A stretch of DNA of 10,178 nt from Clostridium sp. AM49-4BH (GCF_003478335.1 NZ_QUFB01000069.1:1-10178), one strand, 5' to 3'. Positions 1 through 7,181 are shown, counted from the first letter of the stretch. Program-made: numbers and translations. The notes: generated from the sequence alone by a model not told the origin.

Positions 1-238
1 TATAGGAATTCTTGGTGGAATCGGTGTAGGATTTTCAGCACAATATGGCTGGCAGGCAGTATTTAACACATTTGGTGCTTTAGCCATTGCTGCAGAGACT
101 TATGGACTACAAGGAGCGGTTAGTCTTAGAGTGATTCAAAATGTTTTTGGTGTTGTGTTTGCTTTAGCATTTTGTGTTATATTTTATTGGTTTATGTCTA
201 AAAAAAAGGAAAGTGAGGTGACCGTACATGCAGAGTGA
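1..238 (+). CDS. C-terminal end of a polytopic membrane protein, probably a transporter (partial, 5' end outside window)
   Basis: Reading from base 2, the frame is open to a TGA at 236-238 and gives about 78 residues of very hydrophobic sequence. A Gly-rich helix (IGILGGIGVGFSAQYGW) is followed by a short linker and a second long hydrophobic helix (VFGVVFALAFCVIFYWF). It ends in a basic, charged tail (MSKKKESE...), as expected for a cytoplasmic C-terminus. The Gly-rich helix followed by QYGWQAVF resembles the late transmembrane helices of major-facilitator-type transporters, but too little is present to name a family or substrate. It overlaps the next gene by 11 bases, so the two are almost certainly translated from one message, and the ribosome binding site of the next gene lies inside this coding sequence. 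Membrane protein is safe; transporter is inference. Confidence 0.6.
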   Translation, partial: IGILGGIGVGFSAQYGWQAVFNTFGALAIAAETYGLQGAVSLRVIQNVFGVVFALAFCVIFYWFMSKKKESEVTVHAE

Positions 239-800
239 AGTGAATCAGGAAGAAAATTTGAATAGAATTATTACGGTTCCTAATCTTCTTTCTTTTTTTC
301 GGCTTTGTCTGATTCCGGTAATTATATGGAGTTATTGTGTAAAGAAAAATCCTCTGTTAGCTGGTGAAATCTTATTGCTGTCTGGTCTTACGGATCTTGC
401 TGATGGATATATCGCAAGAAGATTCCATAGGATTAGTAATTTAGGAAAAATACTTGATCCGGTGGCTGATAAGCTGACACAGGCAGCGATGTTAATCTGT
501 CTGTTTACTCGTTTTCCGCATGTGCTTCTTTTAATCGTAATAATGGCAGATAAGGAGCTGTATATGGTAGTCAGTGGATGTCTTGTGATACAAAAGACAG
601 GAAAAGTACATGGTGCAGACTGGCATGGAAAGATAGTAACCTTTTTATTATATGGAACTGCAGCGGTGCATATTATATGGTTCCAAATTACACCGATGGT
701 ATCAGATCTGTTGATTGGTTTGTGCGCTATAATGATGGTCATATCGGTCGCTCTGTATATTATCCAGAATACCAGGACGCTTAAGGGAGAGACTGTATAA
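228..800 (+). CDS. CDP-alcohol phosphatidyltransferase family protein (PgsA-like)
   Basis: This is an integral membrane enzyme of phospholipid synthesis. The family transfers a phosphatidyl group from a CDP-alcohol such as CDP-diacylglycerol to a second alcohol, typically glycerol-3-phosphate in PgsA. The full family signature is visible: D56-x2-D59-G60-x2-A63-R64-x8-G73-x3-D77-x3-D81, whose Asp residues bind the metal ions and the CDP group. At 190 residues it has the usual length of bacterial PgsA. The N-terminus (ITVPNLLSFFRL) is also typical, and several hydrophobic helices follow (about 20-35, 85-107, 136-153, 158-178). The ATG at 228 is preceded by AGGTG seven bases away. It overlaps the upstream membrane-protein gene by 11 bases. 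Downstream lie the IS remnant and a cardiolipin synthase fragment, so it may once have formed a phospholipid operon. Whether it is the housekeeping PgsA or a paralogue with another acceptor cannot be told from sequence. Confidence 0.88.
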   Translation: MQSEVNQEENLNRIITVPNLLSFFRLCLIPVIIWSYCVKKNPLLAGEILLLSGLTDLADGYIARRFHRISNLGKILDPVADKLTQAAMLICLFTRFPHVLLLIVIMADKELYMVVSGCLVIQKTGKVHGADWHGKIVTFLLYGTAAVHIIWFQITPMVSDLLIGLCAIMMVISVALYIIQNTRTLKGETV

Positions 801-925
801 GCAATTTTATATTACAATGACTAGAAAAATATTTAGGAGAAGATAGATATAAACAGTAAGTCAAACACACAAACTATGGAGTCTTTAGTCGGTTTAATAA
901 AATTTTAGATAGAAAATAAATCATT
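801..925. other. AT-rich intergenic stretch before the IS remnant, no gene seen
   Basis: No convincing reading frame, tRNA or hairpin terminator is visible between the phosphatidyltransferase stop and the left inverted repeat of the IS remnant. The expected 5' part of the cardiolipin synthase gene is not here either. Confidence 0.5.
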
Positions 926-943
926 CAATGTCATTTAGATAAG
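926..943 (+). repeat. Left terminal inverted repeat of the IS remnant
   Basis: CAATGTCATTTAGATAAG, matching the right end in inverted orientation at 15 of 18 positions. The same 18 bases plus one preceding T recur perfectly at 4582-4600, downstream of ftsH. Confidence 0.8.
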
Positions 944-1007
944 GTTTTTTATGACAAAAAGACAGATTGCTTATCTGCCTTATAATGCAGTATAATGGTA
1001 ACGAGAT

Positions 1008-1346
1008 TTATGCAACCCGATACATGAAATCCCTATTTCTCTTTGGACGGAGGTGGATAGGATATTTTCGATTGTACTTGACAGGTGTCAGATACTTTTG
1101 TATGAGAAGCATGGACTCTGTTTCGTTACCATCGTGTTTGAGATATGCCCTGCATATGTTTACTGCATTTGAAACGGATTTACTCTGCATCTGGAGCATA
1201 AACTGAATATACTCGCGGAAAGAAAGTTTGCGGTTCCTAGTAAAATCACTTTCCGGATTACGGCAGAACATGGAGGGAATTTCATCGAGTTCTGTGATGC
1301 AGTTGTCGAGTGTGGATTTTAAATTAGATAAGAAAAAATCAGCCAT
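1008..1346 (-). pseudogene. IS4-family transposase remnant, N- and C-terminal ends fused in frame
   Basis: This is a 112-residue ORF with its own good start: AAGGAGGC on the minus strand lies 5 bases before the ATG. The first ~60 residues (DNCITELDEIPSMFC then DFTRNRKLSFREYIQFML) match the style of the N-terminal region of IS4-family transposases from Clostridia, where a DFTRNRKL-type motif is characteristic. The last ~45 residues (LLIQKYLTPVKYNRKYPIHL, ending FMYRVA) resemble the family's C-terminus, which often carries a P-[IV]-x-x-x-R-x-[FY]-P-R stretch near the end. The DDE catalytic core that should lie between them, some 300 residues, is absent. A clean in-frame internal deletion is the simplest reading, with a junction near residues 60-66. 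The product cannot be a working transposase; if made, it could at most bind ends. Identification is from memory of the family, so the C-terminal half is less certain than the N-terminal half. Confidence 0.65.
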
Positions 1347-1452
1347 AATGAGCCTCCTTGAAATATGTTTATAATCAAGGCTTACGCAACATATATTGGC
1401 TTACTTGTCAACTGTTTTTTGTAATATTTTTAAAGTTTTTAGGTATAAAAAT

Positions 1453-1479
1453 AGTGGCTTTCTATGACAGAAAACCACT
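1453..1479. repeat. 11-bp inverted repeat (hairpin) just inside the right IS end
   Basis: AGTGGCTTTCT (1453-1463) pairs with AGAAAACCACT (1469-1479) across a 5-base loop with a single mismatch. It lies between the right terminal repeat and the transposase start. Hairpins here can block transcription entering from outside, as known for IS10 and IS50; that role is inferred. Confidence 0.6.
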
Positions 1480-1488
1480 AAAATGATG

Positions 1489-1506
1489 CTTAACTGAATG
1501 GCATTG
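1489..1506 (-). repeat. Right terminal inverted repeat of the IS remnant
   Basis: The reverse complement reads CAATGCCATTCAGTTAAG and mirrors the left end at 926-943 with three mismatches. Cardiolipin-synthase-like coding sequence begins at the very next base. Confidence 0.75.
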
Positions 1507-1689
1507 CTTTATCACCACTTTGAAAATGGTTGTTTTATGGCGGATAGTCAGACAGTTTTGGATATAAGAGATGATCTGGGAGCAACCATGAATGAATGCA
1601 GGAAAGTGACCGAAAAGTACCGCACAGGACGGAGTGCATATTTACGGCTCGGACAGTTGTTTATGCGATTGTTTGCAGGACTATTATAG
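1507..1689 (+). pseudogene. cls: C-terminal fragment of cardiolipin synthase
   Basis: The frame from 1507 to the TAG at 1687-1689 encodes about 60 residues: LYHHFENGCFM, then a DIRDDLGATMNECRKVT segment, ending LFMRLFAGLL. This is the layout of the last 60 residues of bacterial cardiolipin synthases. There, DYRSLYLHFENG follows the second HKD motif, a Dhxx(S/T) helix follows, and the protein ends RLFAPLL-like. Both phospholipase D HKD motifs and the membrane helices are missing because the gene is cut at the IS right end. Upstream of 1507 the frame runs into the IS repeat and meets a stop. An ATG at 1498 lies inside the IS repeat and would start a 63-residue peptide with no obvious function. 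The nearby PgsA-like gene makes the same pathway and supports the identification. Confidence 0.7.
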
Positions 1690-1710
1690 CAGAAAGAAGA
1701 GGTGTTCGAT

Positions 1711-2699
1711 ATGTGTACAGCAGCAACTTACAAAACAAAAGATTTTTATATGGGCAGAACGCTTGATTATGAATTTTCCTATGGGGAACAGATCACGATA
1801 ACGCCAAGAAATTACGAATTTGATTTCCGGTTTGCCGGGAAGATAAAAAGCCATTATGCTTTGATCGGAATGGCATTTGTTGCAGAAGGTTATCCGCTTT
1901 ATTATGATGCTGTTAATGAAAAAGGCCTTGGAATGGCAGGTCTTAATTTTGTCGGCAATGCGGCATATGAAGAGCTTTGCCGGAAGATGAAACAGAAGTC
2001 AGCCAGGTGGCACAGTTCGAGTTCATCCCATGGATCCTTACACAGTGTGCTACTGTAGCAGAGGCGAGAGAGAAGCTGGCAGCAATGAGACTGACAGGCA
2101 CAGCATTCAGTGAACAGCTGCCGACAGCACAGCTTCACTGGATCATTGCAGACAAAGACTCCTGTATCGTTGTTGAGTCTATGAAAGATGGGCTGCATGT
2201 ATATGATAATCCGGTAGGAGTGCTTACCAATAATCCACCATTCCCGAGTCAGATGTTTGCACTGAATAATTATGCCGGAGTATCCAGAAAACAGCCGGAG
2301 AGTACTTTTGCAGGAGTATTACAGCTTGATGCATATAGCAGAGGAATGGGTGGAATGGGAATACCTGGAGATCTTTCCAGCCAGTCAAGATTTGTGAAAG
2401 TTGCCTTTACAAAATTAAATTCGATCTCCGGTGAAGAAGAGGGTGAGAGTATAAGCCAGTTCTTCCATATCTTAGGATCTGTAGATCAGCAGCGTGGATG
2501 TTGTGAGGTGACAGAAGGCAAATATGAGATCACGATATACACGTCCTGTTGTAATACAGCAAAAGGTATTTATTATTATACGACTTATGATAATCATCAG
2601 ATCACAGCGGTTGACATGCATGCGGAAAATCTGGATTCAGATCAGCTGATCTGTTATCCGCTTCTGTCCAAGGGCGAAGTCAGATGGCAGAATAAATAA
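1711..2699 (+). pseudogene. Choloylglycine hydrolase / bile salt hydrolase family, frameshifted near 1977
   Basis: This is an Ntn-hydrolase family member that cleaves amide bonds in conjugated bile salts or related N-acyl substrates. The chosen ATG at 1711 puts Cys at position 2, the nucleophile exposed by Met removal; a GTG at 1702 would bury it. Family residues are in place: C2, R16 and D19 (GRTLDYEFSYGE), N79 (GLNF), TNNP in the middle, then SRGMGGMGIPGDLSSQSRF containing the conserved Arg. Frame 1 runs through NAAYEEL and then goes astray. From 1977 the next frame continues EDETEVSQVAQFEFIPWIL, exactly what the family has. Restoring one T in the CTT run at 1975-1978 gives 329 residues, a normal family length. 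As written, the product would be a ~115-residue truncation without most of the active site. The ribosome site (AGAGG) lies 8 bases before the ATG. Bile salt hydrolase and penicillin V acylase cannot be separated by eye, though the SRGMGG and TNNP context favours the former. Confidence 0.88.
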
Positions 2700-2749
2700 T
2701 ACGAAAATGCACGGAGAAAGCATATCGCAGAACAACAGGAGGAAAGACC

Positions 2750-4564
2750 ATGAAAGAAGTTAAAACACCGAAAAAACCACTGGCATATTATTATGGGATT
2801 GTGTTAATAGTGCTGATCGTATTTAATCTGGTTGTCACACCAATCCTTATGGAGCATCAGGTAAAGGAAACGGATTATGGAACTTTTATGAGCATGATCG
2901 AGAAGAAGAATATCGGTGAAGTAGAAGTTAAGGACAATCAGATCATCTTTACAGATAAAGATCAAAAAAATATTTATAAAACAGGTCTGATGAACGATCC
3001 GAACCTGACGGACAGGCTATATGGATGTGGAGCAGTATTCGCAAAAGATATCGATAAGCAGATGTCACCGATCATCAGCTTCCTGCTGACAGGGGTTTTG
3101 CCATTGATCCTTTTTATCGCACTGGGAAATTATATGGCGAAGAAACTGATGGAGCATGCCGGAGGAAAAAATTCGATGGCTTTTGGAATGGGAAAAAGCA
3201 ATGCGAAGATTTATGTGCAATCCAGTGAGGGAATCCGTTTTTCAGACGTTGCAGGAGAAGATGAGGCGAAAGAAAACCTTTCAGAGATCGTTGATTATCT
3301 TCACAATCCGAAGAAGTATACCGATGTAGGTGCGTCTATGCCAAAAGGTGTCCTTCTTGTAGGACCTCCGGGAACCGGCAAAACAATGCTTGCAAAAGCA
3401 GTGGCGGGTGAATCAAATGTACCATTTTTCTCAATGTCCGGATCAGAATTTGTTGAGATGTTTGTCGGTATGGGAGCTTCCAAAGTTCGAGATCTTTTCG
3501 GACAGGCAAAGGAAAAGGCACCATGTATCGTGTTTATTGATGAAATTGATGCCATTGGTAAAAAGCGTGACGGACAAATGGGCGGAAATGATGAGAGGGA
3601 GCAGACCTTAAACCAGCTTCTTACAGAGATGGACGGATTTGAAGAAAATAATGGTGTCATCATTCTTGCTGCAACGAACCGTCCAGAGTCGTTAGATCCG
3701 GCACTTACACGTCCGGGACGTTTTGACAGACGTGTGCCGGTTGAACTGCCGGATCTTGCAGGTCGTGAAGCAATTTTAAAGGTTCATGCCAAGAAGATAA
3801 AAGCATCTGATGATGTTGACCTGCATACGATTGCACGTATGGCATCGGGTGCATCCGGTGCGGAGCTTGCCAATATTATAAATGAAGCAGCATTACGTGC
3901 TGTCCGTAGTGGAAGGACCGTTGTAAATGAATCTGATCTCGAAGAAAGTATAGAAGTGGTTATTGCAGGATATCAGAAGAAGAATGCGGTTCTTTCAGAT
4001 CAGGAGAAGAAGGTTGTTGCATATCATGAGATAGGACACGCTCTGGTAGCTGCATTGCAGAGTCATTCAGCTCCGGTCCAGAAGATTACGATCATCCCAC
4101 GTACCTCAGGTGCACTCGGCTACACTATGCAGGTTGAGCAGGGTGATAAATATCTGATGACGAAAAAAGAACTTGAGAATAAGATTGCTACATTTACAGG
4201 CGGACGTGCGGCAGAGGAGATCGTATTTGGTGAGATCACGACCGGAGCCTCCAATGATATCGAACAGGCAACAAAAATTGCAAGAGCGATGATCACCCGC
4301 TACGGCATGACAGATGAATTCGACATGGTGGCAATGGAAAACGTGACCAACCAGTATCTTGGCGGCGATACGTCTCTTTCCTGTTCTGCAGATACGCAGA
4401 AGGAAATTGATGAAAAAGTCGTGCAGCTCGTAAAAGCAGAGCATGAAAAAGCAAGAAAAATCCTTTCTGAAAACAGGGAAAAACTAGACGAACTGGCTAT
4501 GTACCTGTATGAGAAGGAAACAATTACAGGTGACGAATTTATGGATATTTTAGACAGAAAATAA
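2750..4564 (+). CDS. ftsH: ATP-dependent zinc metalloprotease FtsH
   Basis: This is a membrane-anchored AAA+ protease that extracts and degrades membrane and unstable cytosolic proteins as a hexamer. Transmembrane segments lie at about 14-33 and 107-127, enclosing a short extracytoplasmic domain. The AAA module has Walker A GPPGTGKT (205-212), the pore loop FVGMGA (238-243), Walker [11 protein letters not shown] (261-270), and the second region of homology from AATN (307-310) to the arginine fingers in RPGRFDRR (321-328). The protease domain has the zinc motif HEIGH (426-430), with D503 in SNDIEQAT as the likely third ligand. It is intact at 604 residues, at the short end for FtsH and without a long C-terminal tail. 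AGGAGG sits 7 bases before the ATG. It starts 50 bases after the hydrolase gene with no terminator between them, so some co-transcription is likely. Clostridia often carry more than one FtsH, so this may not be the only copy. Confidence 0.97.
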   Translation: MKEVKTPKKPLAYYYGIVLIVLIVFNLVVTPILMEHQVKETDYGTFMSMIEKKNIGEVEVKDNQIIFTDKDQKNIYKTGLMNDPNLTDRLYGCGAVFAKDIDKQMSPIISFLLTGVLPLILFIALGNYMAKKLMEHAGGKNSMAFGMGKSNAKIYVQSSEGIRFSDVAGEDEAKENLSEIVDYLHNPKKYTDVGASMPKGVLLVGPPGTGKTMLAKAVAGESNVPFFSMSGSEFVEMFVGMGASKVRDLFGQAKEKAPCIVFIDEIDAIGKKRDGQMGGNDEREQTLNQLLTEMDGFEENNGVIILAATNRPESLDPALTRPGRFDRRVPVELPDLAGREAILKVHAKKIKASDDVDLHTIARMASGASGAELANIINEAALRAVRSGRTVVNESDLEESIEVVIAGYQKKNAVLSDQEKKVVAYHEIGHALVAALQSHSAPVQKITIIPRTSGALGYTMQVEQGDKYLMTKKELENKIATFTGGRAAEEIVFGEITTGASNDIEQATKIARAMITRYGMTDEFDMVAMENVTNQYLGGDTSLSCSADTQKEIDEKVVQLVKAEHEKARKILSENREKLDELAMYLYEKETITGDEFMDILDRK

Positions 4565-4581
4565 TGTAGTTAATTAGATAA

Positions 4582-4600
4582 TCAATGTCATTTAGATAAG
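4582..4600 (+). repeat. Solo copy of the IS terminal repeat downstream of ftsH
   Basis: TCAATGTCATTTAGATAAG is identical over 19 bases to 925-943, the left end of the IS remnant. No inverted partner or transposase fragment is visible nearby. The 4565-4705 gap otherwise shows no gene and no clear terminator. Confidence 0.75.
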
Positions 4601-4705
4601 AAAAATAGTTAGTAGTTCTGAAAAATGGAATTATTTTATATAAAGGAGCGGACAAATTCTCATTTACAGGGAGCGGAAGATTGAGCTGGATAAAATACCG
4701 ATTTT

Positions 4706-4906
4706 TCATGCATCCTGTATTTCAAACAGTTCCTCTACCGTCATATCAAGATATTTTGCCAGACGCAGGCAGGTATCAATATTCGGAATTACATTATTAT
4801 GCTCAATATTAAAGATGCTCTTGCGGCACACGCCGAGTGCGACCGCAAGGTCATCCTGACTGAGATGTTTTTCTTTGCGTATTTCCGAGATATTGTTTGT
4901 TACCAT
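4706..4906 (-). CDS. Small Cro/CI-type (XRE) transcriptional regulator
   Basis: This 66-residue protein is almost entirely one helix-turn-helix domain. NNISEIRKEKHLSQDDLAVALGV holds the first helices and the turn, RKSIFNIEHNNVIPN the recognition helix and following loop, and it ends in the classic LAKYLDMTVEELFEI. The family is the small YgzD-like XRE group, which usually binds operators as a dimer and often represses its own neighbourhood. The frame is open further upstream, but the ATG at 4904-4906 is chosen because GGAGGG stands 6 bases before it and the domain begins right after it. It follows the S24 repressor on the same strand with a 129-base gap. A TATAAT on the minus strand at 5001-5006 could give it its own promoter, although no good -35 is seen. 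Function beyond DNA binding is unknown. Confidence 0.85.
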   Translation of the reverse strand: MVTNNISEIRKEKHLSQDDLAVALGVCRKSIFNIEHNNVIPNIDTCLRLAKYLDMTVEELFEIQDA

Positions 4907-5035
4907 ATAGCGCCCTCCATACTGATCATAAGTGGAAATCATTTCCGTGAAATAGTGTTGAGTTGGGAAAGAAGAAAGACCGGACTCAGACACAGTCTTT
5001 ATTATATTCTATATGTTGTCCCATAAACAGGACTA

Positions 5036-5737
5036 TCAGCATACTACTTTTCCAAAAATCTTAAAACTATTATTTTTTGTGATCTGGATTGGATCATATT
5101 CCTGATTCAGGGAGACAAGGAAGGTTCCTGCTCTGCTACAATCCAGCTTTTTACAGTAGGCATTGCCGTCGAGATAGAAGATACCGATCTCCCCTGATTC
5201 CAATTCTTCCGTCTGTTGTACCCACACAATCTGTCTGCTGATATAGCGAGGTTCCATACTGTTACCGTGGATTCGGATACCAAAATCTGCTTCCGGGGCG
5301 ACTTCGTTTCCAACTTCGATCATTTCAAAGTTATCGCTATCAAGAAATTCTCCGGTTCCCGCAGACGCAGGAAGATCAAACAGTCTGATTTCCCGGTAAG
5401 AGGGAAGGACGGAGGTATCTTCTTTGGCATAATCTCCGGATTTGATCAGCAGATCTATGTATTCTTTCGCTTTTTGAATGCCTTCTTCGTTTAATTCGCT
5501 GAACGGATTATCCGGTGTATATTCTCCGATGAATGCAGCGTAAATATTTGTAATGCCGAGAATCTTGCAGAGTGCCAGAAACTGTGTGGCGTTCGGCTGG
5601 GTAACATTGCGTTCCCAGGAACTGATCGCTGCATGATTCATAGAGTATCCAAACTGTTTCAGTTCTTTATTTACATCGGGTTGTGTCAACCCCAGTTCTT
5701 TTCGACGATCCTGTAATATCTTTCCAATCGAGTTCAT
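5036..5737 (-). CDS. LexA/CI-like repressor: HTH domain plus S24 self-cleaving peptidase
   Basis: In this 233-residue two-domain protein, residues 4-65 form an XRE helix-turn-helix (GKILQDRRKELGLTQPDV, then HAAISSWERNVTQPNATQF). Residues about 115-233 form an S24 peptidase. The expected self-cleavage site is Ala126-Gly127 (LPASAGTGEF), the catalytic Ser is S160 in IHGNSMEP, and the Lys is K196 or K197 in AYCKKL. In LexA, CI and relatives, RecA-ssDNA filaments trigger cleavage, which separates the DNA-binding domain and lifts repression. The ATG at 5737 is preceded by GGAGG 7 bases away and starts just ahead of the HTH; an upstream in-frame extension begins inside the operator and is unlikely. 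It is divergent from a Y-family polymerase, an arrangement like UmuD-type control. A palindrome covers its own -10 box, which suggests autorepression. Confidence 0.9.
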   Translation of the reverse strand: MNSIGKILQDRRKELGLTQPDVNKELKQFGYSMNHAAISSWERNVTQPNATQFLALCKILGITNIYAAFIGEYTPDNPFSELNEEGIQKAKEYIDLLIKSGDYAKEDTSVLPSYREIRLFDLPASAGTGEFLDSDNFEMIEVGNEVAPEADFGIRIHGNSMEPRYISRQIVWVQQTEELESGEIGIFYLDGNAYCKKLDCSRAGTFLVSLNQEYDPIQITKNNSFKIFGKVVC

Positions 5738-5773
5738 TTTATCGCCTCCGTAAGAGTGTTTTTGTCTGTTTTC

Positions 5774-5790
5774 TGTATATACTATATACA
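5774..5790. promoter_or_regulatory. 17-bp palindrome, candidate operator of the S24 repressor
   Basis: TGTATATACTATATACA is perfectly symmetric around its central base (5782). It covers the -10 box of the repressor's promoter on the minus strand. Dyads of this size are typical binding sites for dimeric HTH repressors, so autoregulation is the natural inference. Confidence 0.65.
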
Positions 5791-5809
5791 ATCACTCATG
5801 AAAAATCAA
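5781..5809 (-). promoter_or_regulatory. Sigma-A-type promoter for the S24 repressor gene
   Basis: On the minus strand TTGATT (5804-5809), a 17-base spacer and TATAGT (5781-5786) form a good -35/-10 pair. They end about 45 bases before the ATG at 5737. Confidence 0.6.
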
Positions 5810-5851
5810 TGCAAAAATCATTTGTATGATGAAATGGGTAATATTTTACAC

Positions 5852-5880
5852 TTGAAATAATGATAAAAATGATTTATACT
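5852..5880 (+). promoter_or_regulatory. Sigma-A-type promoter for the polymerase gene
   Basis: TTGAAA (5852-5857), a 17-base spacer and TATACT (5875-5880) form the pair. Transcription would begin near 5887, which rules out starts upstream of that and supports the ATG at 5935. Confidence 0.7.
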
Positions 5881-5899
5881 GACGGCATAGAAAAAAACA

Positions 5900-5911
5900 G
5901 AACAAATGTTC
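5900..5911. promoter_or_regulatory. Gram-positive SOS (LexA/DinR) box
   Basis: GAACAAATGTTC fits the known Firmicutes LexA core GAAC-N4-GTTC exactly. It lies about 20 bases downstream of the -10 box of the polymerase promoter, in the initial transcribed region, where bound repressor would block transcription. The gene behind it is a translesion polymerase, a classic SOS target. Confidence 0.7.
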
Positions 5912-5934
5912 TTCTTGGATTGGAGAGATTGATT

Positions 5935-7181
5935 ATGGCAGACAGAACAGTGCTTCATGTGGATATGAATTGTTTCTATGCCAGCGTGGAGATGTTACAT
6001 CGTCCGCAGATGCGGCATGTGCCGATGGCAGTAGGCGGTGATCCACAGGCAAGACATGGAATCGTATTGACAGCGAATTATCTGGCGAAGCGGCAGGGAG
6101 TGAAGAATGGTATGGCACTCTGGCAGGCAAGACAGGTTTGTCCGGCTATTCAATTTGTTCCGCCGAGAATGGACTTGTATCTGCGTTTTTCTAGGATGGC
6201 ACATCAGATCTATCAGGAATATACAGACCTTTGGGAACCATACGGCTGCGATGAGGTCTGGATGGATGTGTCAGGAAGCTGTTCCCTTATGGGAGATGGG
6301 CTTACGATTGCTCAGGATATCAGTCGCAGAATTAAGTCAGAGTTAGGTCTTACCGTAAGTATCGGTGTATCTTACAACAAGATCTTTGCGAAGCTGGGCT
6401 CTGATTATAAGAAACCCGATGCGATCACGACGATGGGCAGAGAGGAATATCGGACGAGGCTTGGCCGCTTCCGGTGGGTGATCTTTTATATGTAGGAAAG
6501 TCTACCGAGAGGAAGCTGCAAAGCATGGGTATCCGTACCATTGGTGAGCTGGCGCAGATGGAGGAAAAGTATCTGAAATCCCGGTTTGGTAAGATGGGGC
6601 TGGTACTTCATTCTTTTGCGAATGGCAGGGATGATTCTCTGGTAAAGAGGGAACATACCCATGCCCCGATCAAGTCCATAGGAAACAGCACAACGACTCC
6701 GAGAGACTTGGAGACGGATGAAGATGTGAAGATCATCCTGTATGTATTGGCAGAAAGTGTCGCTGCCAGACTGCGGGAGAATGGCTTTAAGTGTCATGTA
6801 GTGGAAATCTCCGTCCGCGACAACGCACTACATCATTTTACGAGACAGCATAAGATAGACAGACCGACGAACATCACATCGGAGATTGCACAGGAAGCCT
6901 ATCGCATTTTCAAAACAACATATCAATGGGAAAAACCAATCCGCAGTCTTGGTGTGAGAGGAGCAGAATTAACACTGGATCATGCATATGAGCCGCTTGA
7001 CATATTCTGTGACTATACCCGCCTGGAAAAGCAGGAGAAAGCAGATGCTGCGGTGGATGAGATTCGGAAAAGGTTTGGATATTTCAGTATTCAACGGGGA
7101 CTGATGTATCAGGATAAGCTGTTATCCTCTTTGGATGCAAAAGGTTCCCACACGGTACATCCGCAAGGATATTTTAGTTAA
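5935..7181 (+). pseudogene. Y-family DNA polymerase (UmuC/DinB type), frameshifted near 6461
   Basis: This is an error-prone translesion DNA polymerase. The N-terminus HVDMNCFYASVE carries the first metal ligand (D10), and YGCDEVWMDVSG carries D106 and E107. TVSIGVSYNKIFAKLGSDYKKPDA is the standard palm segment, followed after the break by WPLPVGDLLYVGKSTERKL and GIRTIGELA, the helix-hairpin-helix region. The little-finger domain then runs to a typical C-terminus (HTVHPQGYF). The first part is in one frame up to R175 (6459). From TGG at 6462 the correct protein continues in another frame, so one base is missing around 6460-6462. Restored, the protein has 415 residues, normal for the family. 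As written, the first frame ends 12 codons later (stop at 6493-6495). ATG 5935 has GGAGAG 7 bases upstream. An SOS box and promoter stand ahead, and the S24 repressor is divergent. Confidence 0.9.

Larger units (their letters stand above)
926..1506 (-). mobile_element. Internally deleted IS4-type insertion sequence (about 580 bp) with both terminal inverted repeats
   Basis: The left end (926-943) reads CAATGTCATTTAGATAAG. The reverse complement of the right end (1489-1506) reads CAATGCCATTCAGTTAAG, matching at 15 of 18 positions. Between them lies one minus-strand ORF resembling a shortened IS4-family transposase. Full-length elements of this kind carry transposases of over 400 residues, so at about 580 bp this is a deletion derivative, intermediate between an IS and a MITE. 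No target-site duplication could be recognised in the flanks (AAATCATT on the left, CTTTATCA on the right). That fits either an old insertion or a rearrangement at one end. The right end abuts a cardiolipin synthase remnant. The IS4 assignment rests on remembered family style, not a database match. Confidence 0.72.

Noticed and set aside
967..996. Promoter-like TTGCTT-18-TATAAT in the left part of the IS remnant
   Set aside because: It points into the antisense of the transposase remnant with no gene in that direction for over 500 bases. Such pairs are common by chance in AT-rich DNA.
1970..1982. Programmed -1 ribosomal frameshift in the bile salt hydrolase gene
   Set aside because: There is no X-XXY-YYZ slippery heptamer in the right frame and no clear stimulatory hairpin just downstream. 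This enzyme family is not known to use frameshifting.
3301..3663. Antisense open frame of 120 codons inside ftsH
   Set aside because: It is opposite the highly conserved AAA domain, has no ribosome site and has an unlikely composition. It is a shadow of the codon pattern of ftsH.
6455..6466. Programmed frameshift or split-gene design in the Y-family polymerase
   Set aside because: The break falls inside a conserved motif (WPLPVGDLL), not at a domain border. There is no slippery heptamer, and the in-frame ATG at 6474 has no good ribosome site.
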